The position numbers and the translations under genes were made by a program. A stretch of 38,709 bases of DNA from DASQHY01 sp035602605 (GTDB taxonomy: Bacteria; Acidobacteriota; Terriglobia; Acidiferrales; UBA7541). Below are positions 15,728 through 24,312 of the stretch, one piece after another (the first letter of the stretch is position 1; each line of letters starts with the position of its first letter). The notes under the pieces were generated by a model. The model worked only from the letters and a program-made list of their open reading frames with translations. It did not search any database and was not told where the DNA came from. The stretch covers positions 1 to 38,709 of the forward strand of contig DATNLZ010000135.1 of assembly GCA_035602605.1 (NCBI GenBank), given 5' to 3'.

Positions 15728-16936
15728 ATGAAAATCCAAAAGAAGGTGACAAGTCTTGCTTTGTTGCTAGCTTTTGAATGGGTCGGAGCTGAGCCTGCCC
15801 GAGCTGCGTACAGCTTTGTGGACTCGAGGTTCAACCAGTGTGACATAAGTGTCGGCTTTTCTCCGATACTATCTGGAATTGGGGTGACCGGGATCGTTGC
15901 GCTCCCGGACGGTACAGCACGAGTCGCGAACTTCCAAGACGGTTTTTTCTCGTTCTTGCTCCCAGGGCAGCCTTGTCCTGGGCTACCAAATTCCCCAACT
16001 AGGGCGAGTAACTTTCAACATGCGGATCTGTCCTTAGGCTTAGATGGAAATCTCTATGCCACTATTGGTTTTTCGAATTCTGGGGGGGCGGATATTAGGC
16101 GGCTGAGCGGGCCCCTATTCACTGGAAGCTCGAGCCCTTTGGTTTCCGGGCTAGGTGCCCTGGGACTGGCGGTGGACCCCCTCACGGGAGATCTCTTCGT
16201 GACTTCGGGCAGCGTGGCCGGTAGTCAAAACGTGAACCGCGCGACTATCACGCCGCCCTCCTTCTCAGTTTTCGCTAGCACCGGTAAGTTTCTCGACGGG
16301 TTGGCATGGTCACCCGACGGGCTTTTCCTGCTCGCCGCGGCATCTACTGGTCAGGTCCTTATTATAGACCGCAATGGACTTTCCTCTGTTCTTGTCCAGC
16401 TACCACCTGGGACTACTCCAGACGGGATCGTTTTCGGCGAACCAGGGACCCCATTAGAGGGCTTCGCCTATACAAACAACAATAACGGCACGGTCACTGA
16501 GATTCCCCTTGCAAACCCCTCAGCGTTCACAACGATAGCTTCGGGGGGGAATCGCGGAGACTTCGTTGGTGTGGACTCGCAAGGCTGTCTTCTGCTGTCT
16601 CAAGTAGATCGTGTCACCCGATTATGTGGTAAGGATGGAGGAAGATTTATCAAACCGGGCGCGAGTCTCTGTGCAAATCTGTTAGCCGCGGCTCTGGCTG
16701 CAACGAGTTGCGACTTTTGCATTGTGAATCCTGAAGTCAAGCGTGTTATCAACGAACTGGTCGCAGGCCTCTGCGGAAATGTTAATTGCTCCCCCGACGG
16801 AACGCAACTGACGCTTTGTGATCTAATCAATTTCGTTAAGAGCAACGCGCCGAATTGTAAAGCACTGCTTATGGCCGCTCGGGCTCTGAGAGATGCGCTG
16901 TCGGCCGTGTCCCCTTCTCCTTGCCCTAATGCATAG
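15728..16936 (+). CDS. Secreted NHL/SMP-30-like beta-propeller protein with Cys-rich C-terminus
   Basis: A 402-residue secreted protein. The ATG at 15728 is chosen because GGGAGGAG precedes it and a signal peptide follows (KKVTSLALLLAFEWVGAEPARA); an upstream in-frame start at 15686 lies inside the leader repeat. Residues about 35-310 contain propeller-type strands (VTGIVALPDGTARVANF, LSLGLDGNLYATIGF, LGLAVDPLTGDLFVTSG, LDGLAWSPDGLFLLAAA, TPDGIVFGEPG). From about residue 312 a separate helical domain carries at least eight cysteines (CGKDGG, SLCANLL, TSCDFCIVNP, LCGNVNCSPDG, LTLCDLI, APNCKALL), probably disulfide-bonded outside the cytoplasm. No enzyme residues are assignable. Expression is likely driven by the leader repeat it shares with the propeller gene at 12230. 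Confidence 0.72.
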   Translation: MKIQKKVTSLALLLAFEWVGAEPARAAYSFVDSRFNQCDISVGFSPILSGIGVTGIVALPDGTARVANFQDGFFSFLLPGQPCPGLPNSPTRASNFQHADLSLGLDGNLYATIGFSNSGGADIRRLSGPLFTGSSSPLVSGLGALGLAVDPLTGDLFVTSGSVAGSQNVNRATITPPSFSVFASTGKFLDGLAWSPDGLFLLAAASTGQVLIIDRNGLSSVLVQLPPGTTPDGIVFGEPGTPLEGFAYTNNNNGTVTEIPLANPSAFTTIASGGNRGDFVGVDSQGCLLLSQVDRVTRLCGKDGGRFIKPGASLCANLLAAALAATSCDFCIVNPEVKRVINELVAGLCGNVNCSPDGTQLTLCDLINFVKSNAPNCKALLMAARALRDALSAVSPSPCPNA

Positions 16937-17127
16937 TCGAAGCTCACGGGACATCCGGAAACTACCCTTTGCGGGCCGACTGTAAATCCGCTGTCGACCG
17001 CTCAGTCACAGCACGCTAGGTTGCCCGCTTCAGAGGAGTCAGCGAACCGGTTAGAAAAAACCAATAACGAGGCTCCATATTGAGCATCAGGCAAAGATGT
17101 GCCCGCTGCCTGGAAGTAGGCTTGCCA

Positions 17128-17931
17128 AAACCTACGATGTCCTTGGTAATCTCACTGGCGTTGTGCAGAACGGCTCGCGGAATCGCGCGTTCAACTACAA
17201 CTCGCTCTCGCAACTGACCAGTGCCACCAATCCCGAGTCCGGCACGACTTGCTATGACACACTCTTGGCTGGAGTGTGCCAGCCAGATGGTTACGATGCC
17301 AACGGGAACTTGATTACAAAAACTGACGCCCGCAGCACTAGAACTAACTTCGCGTACGACGCCCTCAACCGCCTGACGCAAAAATCGTATTCGGACACTA
17401 CCCCAACTGTGAAGTATGGATACGACGCCGTCACACCACCGAGCTGCACTTTGCCCGCTCTCACCATCTCGAATGGGATCGGGAAGCGCACGGGAATGTG
17501 CGGCGCCGCTGGAGCCGAAGCTTGGAGTTACGATCTTGTCGCAAATGTGGGCTGGAAAACGACCGATGTTCGAACCACCAACGGCGTCACAAAAACCTCC
17601 GTTTATCAGAATAATCTTGGGGGTTTATTGGCATCTGTGCCGTACCCAAGCGGTCGTACTATCACCTACACACCAAGCGTCGCAGGCCGAACAGTTTCCG
17701 CAGTGGATACCGCCAGCGCCATCAACTATGCTACCGGTGCGCTGTACTCGCCCGCCGGAGCACTCACCTCCCTATCGAATGGCGCAAATCTTGTTTCCAC
17801 TCTCTACTACAACAACCGCTCGCAGCCCTGCCGCATATCGGTCAAGAGCAGCGGCATGTCGCCGACCTCCTGCACAGATTCGATCAACTTCGGCAACGTC
17901 CTGGACTTTAGCTACAATTTCAAGAACTCTT
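17128..17931 (+). pseudogene. RHS/YD-repeat protein fragment
   Basis: About 268 residues of RHS YD repeats: KTYDVLGNLTGVVQNGSRNRAFNYNSLSQLTSATNPESG, FAYDALNRLTQKSYSD, AEAWSYDLVANVGWKTTDV and so on. It ends in NNRSQPCRISVKSSGMSPTSCTDSINFGNVLDFSYNF, after which the frame leaves RHS sequence near 17931. There is no signal peptide and no RHS core. The end overlaps in homology with the beginning of the opposite-strand fragment at 10555-11628, so both derive from related RHS genes broken at a similar place. Not functional on its own. Confidence 0.75.
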
Positions 17932-18117
17932 GCAGCATTTCGATAACGAGCCCGCGCCCGTTGCCGGCACTGTTGATGTAGGTCCTTGTGCTGGAGTTGG
18001 AACGGTGCTGAGCGGCGGGACCGAAGGGTGCGGCGTTGCCTGTTCCTCGTAAAAGAAACCAATAGCTGCAACGCCAATGCCCGCGATCAAAAGGAGAATG
18101 AAAGCCCAGTGAGTCAT
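17920..18117 (-). CDS. Possible small single-pass membrane protein
   Basis: A 65-residue frame starting MTHWAFILLLIAGIGVAAIGFFYEEQ, a clear hydrophobic helix with a short N-terminus, then a Pro/Thr/Ser-rich tail. It overlaps the end of the RHS remnant on the other strand by about 11 bases. No ribosome binding site better than AAAGGAGAATGAAAG some distance upstream on the complement is obvious. It could be a real small membrane protein or lipoprotein-like remnant; no family is recognised. Confidence 0.3.
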   Translation of the reverse strand: MTHWAFILLLIAGIGVAAIGFFYEEQATPHPSVPPLSTVPTPAQGPTSTVPATGAGSLSKCCKSS

Positions 18118-18274
18118 GCTTGAGGTTAGACAGCGTGTTTTTTAAGCTTAAGGCAAGTGCGAGTATCTAGCAAGATGGGATATCCGCACCCCGGAGATGC
18201 GCCACCAGCTTGCATCTTTCCCACATCTGCCCTTCAGTCACAGACCAGGAGTCCGAGATAAGCTATTGAAAAGG

Positions 18275-18324
<50 letters not shown>

Positions 18325-18470
18325 ATTCCAGACCCTATTGAAATCTATGGATTCTTGTGGATTCTAAGTGATTGGTGTTGAAGCGTTTGCGGCCTGCTTG
18401 TTGAACTCTATTGAGTCTTGTTGAAGTTGAGTGCTCTCGCAGCTACAAAATTATCTACACCTCCGGAAGA
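18325..18470 (-). repeat. Element-end repeat following tRNA 3'-half, copy B
   Basis: Homologous to 11704-11840 and 31486-31620: shared blocks TATGGATTCTTGT, TCTAAGTGATT, GTTGAAGCGTTTGC, CTTGTTGAA, CTCGCAGCTACAAA and ATCTACA. It is more diverged than the other two copies. Between here and the FAD gene (18738) there is only a short stem CCGGCTC/GAGCCGG at 18680-18704 in the presumed leader of that gene. Confidence 0.6.
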
Positions 18471-18737
18471 CAGCAAATTCGCAACCGTTTTGCATTTTGG
18501 CGAATCACAGGGCCACCACAGCTCCGGCAGCATTCGTCTCCTCCACGACGTTACCTCCATCGTAGACGAAAATGTTTGTGCCAGCCGGGGAAATCTTCTG
18601 AGTCCAGGGCGTATTGTTTACGTATCCGAATGCCTGAGTGTATAGTGTTTCGACATCCCAGACGGCCAAAATAGAAATCCCGGCTCAAATCGCGGAAGAG
18701 CCGGAGTTTCGTAGTAGGATTCTCGAGGATCACGCCG

Positions 18738-21281
18738 ATGCCGAAGCTACGAACGAAGCCCGACTCTACGACGGGTATTCCTTCTCCGATACAAATCTCG
18801 ATTGACAAGATTCAATTTAATAAAACGGTTTTCGGCGATATCTTCTCTGCTGTTGTCTGGCCCGAATCCGTTGATGACCAGCTTTTTGTTGACTTTACGG
18901 TCAAAAACAAATCCGCAGACGTTTCTGTCCCCTTTAGCGTTGTTACCGGCGACGTCTTTGACGGAGACGTAACCGTCATGTCGTCAGGATACGGCCAGCT
19001 TGAGTTCTTTCAGTTTTCTAGCACCATCGACTCTCCGATTGGCCCTGGTGAATCGGCAGTTGGCACTGTGAAACTGAAATGGGACGCCAATTGGAAACCG
19101 AACGAGGCGGGTTATTGTTACCTGGGTCTGACCTATTGGGAAAAAACTCAGGAAAGTCGCGCGGGAGACCGAACATACGATGTCGGAAATCCAGACTATG
19201 ACCCAAAGGCTCCGCAAACCTTAAAAGACGAAAACGGAATGATTGCAAAGAACCCTAAAGCACGGCCTAGAATCCCGGCGTTCTTTCGAACTGTAGGGAC
19301 TGCGGCGGTCATGATAAATATTTCTCGTCCACCGTGTCTTCAACAGCGCCTGGGAGCGAAGCCCGACAAAGAGGATAGTGTTTCTTGGGAAAACTGGACG
19401 ACAACATTCGGATTCGTTGCCGCCCGCGTTTATCGACCTAAGACGGCCGCCGAGATCGCGCGTGCCATTCTGGACGCGGAAGACGCGAACGTCCCACTAC
19501 GAGCAGTCGGAGCGGCGTGGTCTTTATCTGACGCAACACTTCCTCTCCTGAGTCAAGCAAACGTCAAAGACGCACGCCTGCCTCTACCCATCGTGACGCA
19601 GGGCCCACCACCCACAGTTATACCTGCCATACCCGCAGACTATAATGGCGCCTACGTCATCGACACAACGTTCCTCGCATCGAGCCTCCAGGATCGGTTG
19701 GCGGAGATCGTCGACCCTGACGTGGTGGAACACGGTCTCCTCGTAAACGAGCAGAAAGACGGTCCGAAGTACCTTTTTCATGTGCAGGCCGGTATTAAAA
19801 ACGCCGACCTCGCGACACTTTTGGATCATCAGTTGCCGCGATTGGCGCTGCAAACGAGTGGGGGCTCGGACGGTGCGACTATTGCGGGCGCTCTGTCGAC
19901 CGGTACTCATGGTGCCGATTGGGATAAGGCACCGCCAGTGGATGCGGTCCGCGCGATTCACTTGATTGGCCCTGGCGCCAAGGAGTACTGGATCGAACCC
20001 AGCAGCAAGACGATCACGACGCCAGAGAGGGTGCACGCCGTATACCCATGTATCGATCTCAACCGAGTCATTTACGATGACACCGTGTTTTACGCAGTGC
20101 TCGTCTCCATGGGATGCATGGGGGTGATCTACTCACTCGTGCTGGAAGCCGTCCCACAATATGGAGTGCAAGAGGCTACGGCAATAACGAACTGGCACCT
20201 GTTAAAAATGCAGGGAGGAGTGCCACCTGGTGATGCACTCGCCAACCCACTCTCACCAGGACAAGCAACTACTCTCTTGGACGTCTTGAAGGTCGGCAGC
20301 ATCTTCGACCTGTTCATCGATGGCACCGGCGCTCTCCCAAAGGGTGCGCCAAACTACTTCATAAAAGTCTCTTTCAACCCGTGGCCTAACGGCGCCGGTG
20401 AGGGGAATTTTGATTGCTGGGTAACGCACCGAGCTAAGGTTGATGTACCGCTGCCAAAGGATTCAACTTGTGGAGGTGCAGGTGGCCTCCCTTCGATTAC
20501 TCTAGGTGTTCTCAAGAATACTATTCAAGCTGCGGTTGGCGCTGACTTAGACAAGGGAATCCGACTCAACAATTTCAGTAATTCCCTTGTAAGAGCGGAC
20601 GGGAGCTTGCCGTCTATAAGCGATACGGCGTTGTTGATGTTAGACTTTGCGAAGTTCTGGAAGTACGACTTTGTGCCTCGCGTCGTAAACAGGACCGTCT
20701 TAGATCTACTGCAACGGGGGCACGCTCCGAACGGCCAACCGCTACCCGACAGCGCGCCGCAGACGCAGATCTGTCGGAATGTTAGCTACAGAATCGGGGC
20801 GGGGATCTGGGGCCCAGGCGATTCTCTTCCAGGTCGTGCGATCGAGGTGGCCTTCCCATGTCCAGACGGTTTGGTTTTTCTCGATGAACAAGTTCTTCCC
20901 CTCTTCAAAGCCTTAGGCGGAGCAGGACAGTATGTCCTTGGCTACATCGCAGTGCGCATCTGTGGAAAGACACGGGCCTTGTTCGGGATGCAACAATGGG
21001 ATCCTACTTGCCTGATCGAGGTCGTTCTCCTCGCCTCCGAAGACGCTCCATCGATAATCAATACGATCCAGCAACGAGCGCTTAGCTATAATCCTCCAGG
21101 TCTCTTGCATTGGGGCCTTGAGAATGACCTAGTCGATGTAGTCGCACAGGGCAAGCCCCAACCGTTCGTTACAAACGGGGCGTACGCCGCATGGAAAGCA
21201 GCCCGAGTCCGACTCGGGCATCCTCCATCTTCACTCTTCAACAATAACTTATCGAGGCGACTAGGACTGTCTGTACCATAG
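18738..21281 (+). CDS. Large FAD-linked oxidoreductase (FAD_binding_4, ALO-like)
   Basis: An 847-residue protein. The first ~185 residues form an extra, mostly beta domain without recognised family (IQISIDKIQFNKTVFGDIF ... VKNKSADVSVPFSVVTGDVFDG). From about 220 comes a PCMH-type FAD-binding domain: VAARVYRPKTAAEIARAILDAEDANVPLRAVGAAWSLSDA, and GGSDGATIAGALSTGTHGADWD with the STGTHG loop at 387-392. A long C-terminal domain resembles the substrate-binding half of D-arabinono-1,4-lactone/aldonolactone oxidases. The position that holds the FAD-linking histidine in many relatives (GxGHS) is Trp261 here (GAAWS), so FAD may be bound non-covalently. No signal peptide is seen. The substrate, probably a sugar, polyol or lactone, is unknown. 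GAGG precedes the ATG by 9 bases. Confidence 0.78.
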   Translation: MPKLRTKPDSTTGIPSPIQISIDKIQFNKTVFGDIFSAVVWPESVDDQLFVDFTVKNKSADVSVPFSVVTGDVFDGDVTVMSSGYGQLEFFQFSSTIDSPIGPGESAVGTVKLKWDANWKPNEAGYCYLGLTYWEKTQESRAGDRTYDVGNPDYDPKAPQTLKDENGMIAKNPKARPRIPAFFRTVGTAAVMINISRPPCLQQRLGAKPDKEDSVSWENWTTTFGFVAARVYRPKTAAEIARAILDAEDANVPLRAVGAAWSLSDATLPLLSQANVKDARLPLPIVTQGPPPTVIPAIPADYNGAYVIDTTFLASSLQDRLAEIVDPDVVEHGLLVNEQKDGPKYLFHVQAGIKNADLATLLDHQLPRLALQTSGGSDGATIAGALSTGTHGADWDKAPPVDAVRAIHLIGPGAKEYWIEPSSKTITTPERVHAVYPCIDLNRVIYDDTVFYAVLVSMGCMGVIYSLVLEAVPQYGVQEATAITNWHLLKMQGGVPPGDALANPLSPGQATTLLDVLKVGSIFDLFIDGTGALPKGAPNYFIKVSFNPWPNGAGEGNFDCWVTHRAKVDVPLPKDSTCGGAGGLPSITLGVLKNTIQAAVGADLDKGIRLNNFSNSLVRADGSLPSISDTALLMLDFAKFWKYDFVPRVVNRTVLDLLQRGHAPNGQPLPDSAPQTQICRNVSYRIGAGIWGPGDSLPGRAIEVAFPCPDGLVFLDEQVLPLFKALGGAGQYVLGYIAVRICGKTRALFGMQQWDPTCLIEVVLLASEDAPSIINTIQQRALSYNPPGLLHWGLENDLVDVVAQGKPQPFVTNGAYAAWKAARVRLGHPPSSLFNNNLSRRLGLSVP

Positions 21282-21328
21282 AGCATACGGCGTTGCCGTC
21301 CACAGGCGAAGTGCGATAACACCTTCGC

Positions 21329-21485
21329 ATGATAGATGCCATCGGACTCCTGGTAGGCGTATTTCTTGGGCTCTTCCGTACTCGTCGTAGCCTCCTTCTT
21401 GAAAACCTGGCCCTTCGTCAACAACTCGCGGCATTGAAACGAAGACATCCAAGGCCGAGACTGGCAACGCTCGCTAAGCTTGGCT
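21329..21485 (+). pseudogene. Integrase-type transposase N-terminal fragment
   Basis: The frame gives IGLLVGVFLGLFRTRRSLLLENLALRQQLAALKRRHPRPRLATLAKLGF, the typical N-terminal helix region of the integrase-core transposases seen elsewhere in the window, then loses similarity. It lies just after a GCGAAG/CTTCGC inverted repeat at 21306-21328 and immediately before hsdM, marking the left border of the defence island. Confidence 0.7.
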
Positions 21486-21576
21486 TTGCCCGAAAACGGA
21501 TTTCGGAATACGATGGAAGTACTCGCCAAAACGTATTTTGTTATGATTCGTCCTTGGCAGTAGCAACCAACCACAT

Positions 21577-22986
21577 ATGTTCGAACAAGCCTTCAAAAAC
21601 ATCGACGACGTCCTTTGGAAAGAGGCCGGCTGCACCACTGAGCTCGATTACACCGAGCAGACGTCCTGGCTTCTGTTCCTGAAATACCTCGACGACCTTG
21701 AGCAGGACAAGAGCACCGAGGCCGCGCTGGAAGGCAAGAAATACGCTTACATCCTCGACAAGCCGTATAGGTGGGAAAGCTGGGCCGTGCCCAAGGACAA
21801 GGACGGCAAACTCGACCACAACAAAGCCTTGACCGGCGACGACCTCCGCGATTTCGTGAATGGGAAACTCTTTCCGTACCTGCACGGCTTCAAGCAAAAG
21901 GCGAGCGGGCCGAACACCATCGAATACAAGATCGGGGAGATCTTCGGCGAGATCAAGAACAAGATTCAAAGCGGCTATAACCTGCGCGAAATCATCGACC
22001 ACATTGACGAACTGCGCTTTCGCTCACAGACCGAGAAGCACGAGCTCTCGCACCTCTACGAGGCCAAGATCAAAAATATGGGCAACGCCGGGCGCAACGG
22101 CGGCGAGTATTACACTCCGCGTCCTCTGATCCGCGCCATCATCCAGGTCGTGAAACCCCGAATCGGAGAGCGCATCTACGATGGCGCGGTCGGCTCGGCG
22201 GGCTTCTTGTGCGAGTCGTTCGATTACTTGAAGCACACCAACCCCAAGCGCACTACCGCGCAGGACCGCGTCCTTCAGGAGCGCACTTTCTACGGCAAGG
22301 AGAAGAAGTCCCTCGCGTACGTCATCGCGATCATGAACATGATCCTGCATGGCATCGAGGCGCCCAACATAATCCACACCAATACGCTCACCGAAAACCT
22401 TGCCGACATTCAGGAGAAAGACCGCGTCGAGGTCGTAATGGCCAATCCGCCCTTCGGCGGCAAGGAGCGCAAGGAAGTGCAGCAAAACTTCCCCATCCGC
22501 ACCGGCGAGACCGCCTTCCTCTTCCTCCAGCACTTCATCAAAATGCTCAAGGCCGGGGGCCGCGGCGGCGTGATTATCAAGAATACCTTTCTGTCGAATA
22601 CCGACAACGCATCCGTGAGCCTGCGCAAGCTTCTGCTGGAAAGCTGCAACCTCTATACCGTCCTCGACTGCCCCGGCGGCACATTCCAGGGCGCGGGAGT
22701 GAAGACCGTGGTGCTCTTCTTCGAGAAAGGCGCGCCGACGCGCAAAATTTGGTATTACCAACTCGACCCCGGCCGCAACCTCGGCAAGACCAACCCGCTC
22801 AACGACGACGACCTTGCGGAGTTAGTGAAGCTGCAAAAGACCATTCCCAAATATGGCGCTCACAAATTCCTATCTCGTCACAACCAAAAATTTGGCAGCC
22901 TTCTTCAATGCTTTGGCCACAGCCCAGGCCCCCGAACGTTTTACTCAGAAATTCCTCGAAGGGCTGGAATTTTCAAGCTCAAATGA
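21577..22986 (+). CDS. hsdM: Type I restriction-modification DNA methyltransferase subunit, C-terminally truncated
   Basis: HsdM transfers a methyl group from S-adenosylmethionine to adenine-N6 as part of a HsdM2S complex. The N-terminal HsdM_N domain is at residues 1-150 (FEQAFKNIDDVLWKEAGCTTELDYTEQTSWLLFLKYLDDLE). The SAM motif region is GERIYDGAVGSAGFLCESFDYL and the catalytic motif is NPPFGG at about 290. The match holds to DLAELVKLQKT near 22840, after which the frame (IPKYGAHKFLSRHNQ...) is simply another reading of the following DUF5343 gene. The usual C-terminal helical part that contacts HsdS is therefore lost, and no hsdS or hsdR lies in the window. The GC-rich codon use of hsdM changes sharply at the junction. 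The protein is probably inactive in restriction, though the methyltransferase core is intact. Confidence 0.85.
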   Translation: MFEQAFKNIDDVLWKEAGCTTELDYTEQTSWLLFLKYLDDLEQDKSTEAALEGKKYAYILDKPYRWESWAVPKDKDGKLDHNKALTGDDLRDFVNGKLFPYLHGFKQKASGPNTIEYKIGEIFGEIKNKIQSGYNLREIIDHIDELRFRSQTEKHELSHLYEAKIKNMGNAGRNGGEYYTPRPLIRAIIQVVKPRIGERIYDGAVGSAGFLCESFDYLKHTNPKRTTAQDRVLQERTFYGKEKKSLAYVIAIMNMILHGIEAPNIIHTNTLTENLADIQEKDRVEVVMANPPFGGKERKEVQQNFPIRTGETAFLFLQHFIKMLKAGGRGGVIIKNTFLSNTDNASVSLRKLLLESCNLYTVLDCPGGTFQGAGVKTVVLFFEKGAPTRKIWYYQLDPGRNLGKTNPLNDDDLAELVKLQKTIPKYGAHKFLSRHNQKFGSLLQCFGHSPGPRTFYSEIPRRAGIFKLK

Positions 22987-23488
22987 TCGCTTGTATCTTG
23001 GCCTTCTAAAGAGTCTTAAATTCATTGACGAAAGTGGCGTTCCTCTCGACCGGTACTATAAATTCCTAGACCAATCACAATCAAAACGCGTACTTGCTGA
23101 AGCAATACGAGAGGCGTACGGCGATCTATTTGCCCTAAACACGAAGGCATTTGAACTAACAACGCAGGATGTAAAAAATAAATTTCGGACCCTGACTCAA
23201 GGAAAGAAAACAGATAACGTACTTTATTTGATGGCGAACACCTTCCGCGCTCTTTGCGAATATGCGGATTGGTCTCCTGAATCAAAATCGAAGGTTGAAG
23301 AATCAAAGCACCCATCGAAGACACCTGAAACACTGTCACCCCCGTCAAAGGTTGAACCGTTCACGAAAAATGGGGAAAAAGGTGGCTTAGCTCAACTTCA
23401 CTATAACATCCAAATTCATCTACCGGAATCGAGAGATCAAGCCGTATACGACGCCTTATTTAAGAGCCTCAAGGATCACCTTCTTTAA
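22853..23488 (+). CDS. DUF5343-family protein, partner of HEPN gene
   Basis: A 211-residue protein matching the DUF5343 pattern throughout its first 140 residues: TNSYLVTTKNLAAFFNALATAQAPERFTQKFLEGLEFSSSNDRLYLGLLKSLKFIDESGVPLDRYYKFLDQSQSKRVLAEAIREAYGDLFALN. This resembles a winged-helix-like fold with a helical extension. After a charged linker (residues 145-180) comes a short C-terminal region LHYNIQIHLPESRDQAVYDALFKSLKDHL. The ATG at 22853 sits inside the remnant of hsdM with no Shine-Dalgarno of its own, so translation may depend on readthrough or coupling from hsdM. It is followed after 6 bases by a Swt1-type HEPN gene, suggesting a two-gene unit. The biochemical function of DUF5343 is not known to me; an antitoxin or sensor role for the HEPN protein is inference. 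Confidence 0.75.
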   Translation: MALTNSYLVTTKNLAAFFNALATAQAPERFTQKFLEGLEFSSSNDRLYLGLLKSLKFIDESGVPLDRYYKFLDQSQSKRVLAEAIREAYGDLFALNTKAFELTTQDVKNKFRTLTQGKKTDNVLYLMANTFRALCEYADWSPESKSKVEESKHPSKTPETLSPPSKVEPFTKNGEKGGLAQLHYNIQIHLPESRDQAVYDALFKSLKDHLL

Positions 23489-23494
23489 TTTTTT

Positions 23495-24073
23495 ATGGAC
23501 ACAGACGACTATTACGCCTTTGCGTTTAGAGGTCTACTCACCGAGCAATCTCTAGACCGCGCTGGGCGACAGACTAAAAGAGTTTTTTCCGAAGAATCGA
23601 GTCGCGAAACTAGGGAGAGGCTAGGTTTTTCGTTATTAGACGAGGAGCTTGTTGCGAGTGCGCGGAAAATGGCTTTAGTCTATACGGCAATTTGCGCCTT
23701 CGAAAACTCAGTTAGGGCTTTCGTGTCAAAAAAACTCCTGGAAGAAAAAGGAGAAAATTGGTGGGCGCTATGTGTTTCAGAGAAGATTAGGACGAAAGCA
23801 GAATCGCGGAAGACGGAGGAAGGAAGCATACGGTGGCACACTCCGAGGGGCGATGACTTTATCAACTATACGGAATTCGGTGATCTGGTTTCGATAATTC
23901 AAAATAATTGGGACTACTTTGAACCTCATATAACTTCGATCGATTGGGCGAGGCAAATTATTCAATCCTTGGAGCGCTCGCGGAATGTCATTATGCACAG
24001 CGGAGAGCTTGCCGCCCAAGACATCGAGCGTGTTGGAATGAATATCCGGGACTGGATTCGCCAAGTCGGATAA
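23495..24073 (+). CDS. Swt1-type HEPN domain protein, putative RNase effector
   Basis: A 192-residue all-helical protein. The C-terminal half carries a canonical HEPN catalytic motif RNxxxH as RNVIMH (Arg163-His168) preceded by a helix WARQIIQSLERS, the pattern of active HEPN ribonucleases. The N-terminal part has FENSVRAFVSKKLLEEKGENWW, typical of Swt1-family HEPN proteins. Such proteins often serve as toxin or abortive-infection effectors that cut RNA when triggered. It begins 6 bases after the DUF5343 gene, so the two are almost certainly co-expressed. It is AT-rich relative to hsdM, in line with acquisition as part of a mobile defence cassette. Family assignment is good; RNase activity and immunity are inference from the intact motif and from the neighbouring Pycsar-like and type I R-M genes. 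Confidence 0.75.
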   Translation: MDTDDYYAFAFRGLLTEQSLDRAGRQTKRVFSEESSRETRERLGFSLLDEELVASARKMALVYTAICAFENSVRAFVSKKLLEEKGENWWALCVSEKIRTKAESRKTEEGSIRWHTPRGDDFINYTEFGDLVSIIQNNWDYFEPHITSIDWARQIIQSLERSRNVIMHSGELAAQDIERVGMNIRDWIRQVG

Positions 24074-24312
24074 TTATTTAGAGCAATATTTCCGAGATAT
24101 ATATTTTTTCGATTCCCCTTGGGATGTGCGCATTTCTTGCGCGCCACAGATTTCGAAGATGGTCAGATCGTCGCTTTCCTTCTTTCCTTCAGTCTTTTGC
24201 CGATTTGTTTCTGTATAGAGTCACGAGGAACGATGTCCTTGTACCTCATCCAGATAGTGTTTGGCTTTCGGCTGAACAAGAAGGACGAATTTGCCGCGGA
24301 TGCTTTTTAAGT

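Noticed and set aside
22024..23009. A 245-codon minus-strand frame and a 266-codon plus-strand frame overlapping hsdM
   Set aside because: Both are shadows of the GC-rich hsdM gene; neither has a domain pattern or ribosome binding site, while the hsdM frame has clear catalytic motifs.
24074..24312. Short plus-strand frame with hydrophobic residues (IVAFLLSFSLLPICFCIE) after the HEPN gene
   Set aside because: No ribosome binding site or recognisable family; it lies in the convergent gap between the HEPN and cyclase genes and is best left unannotated.
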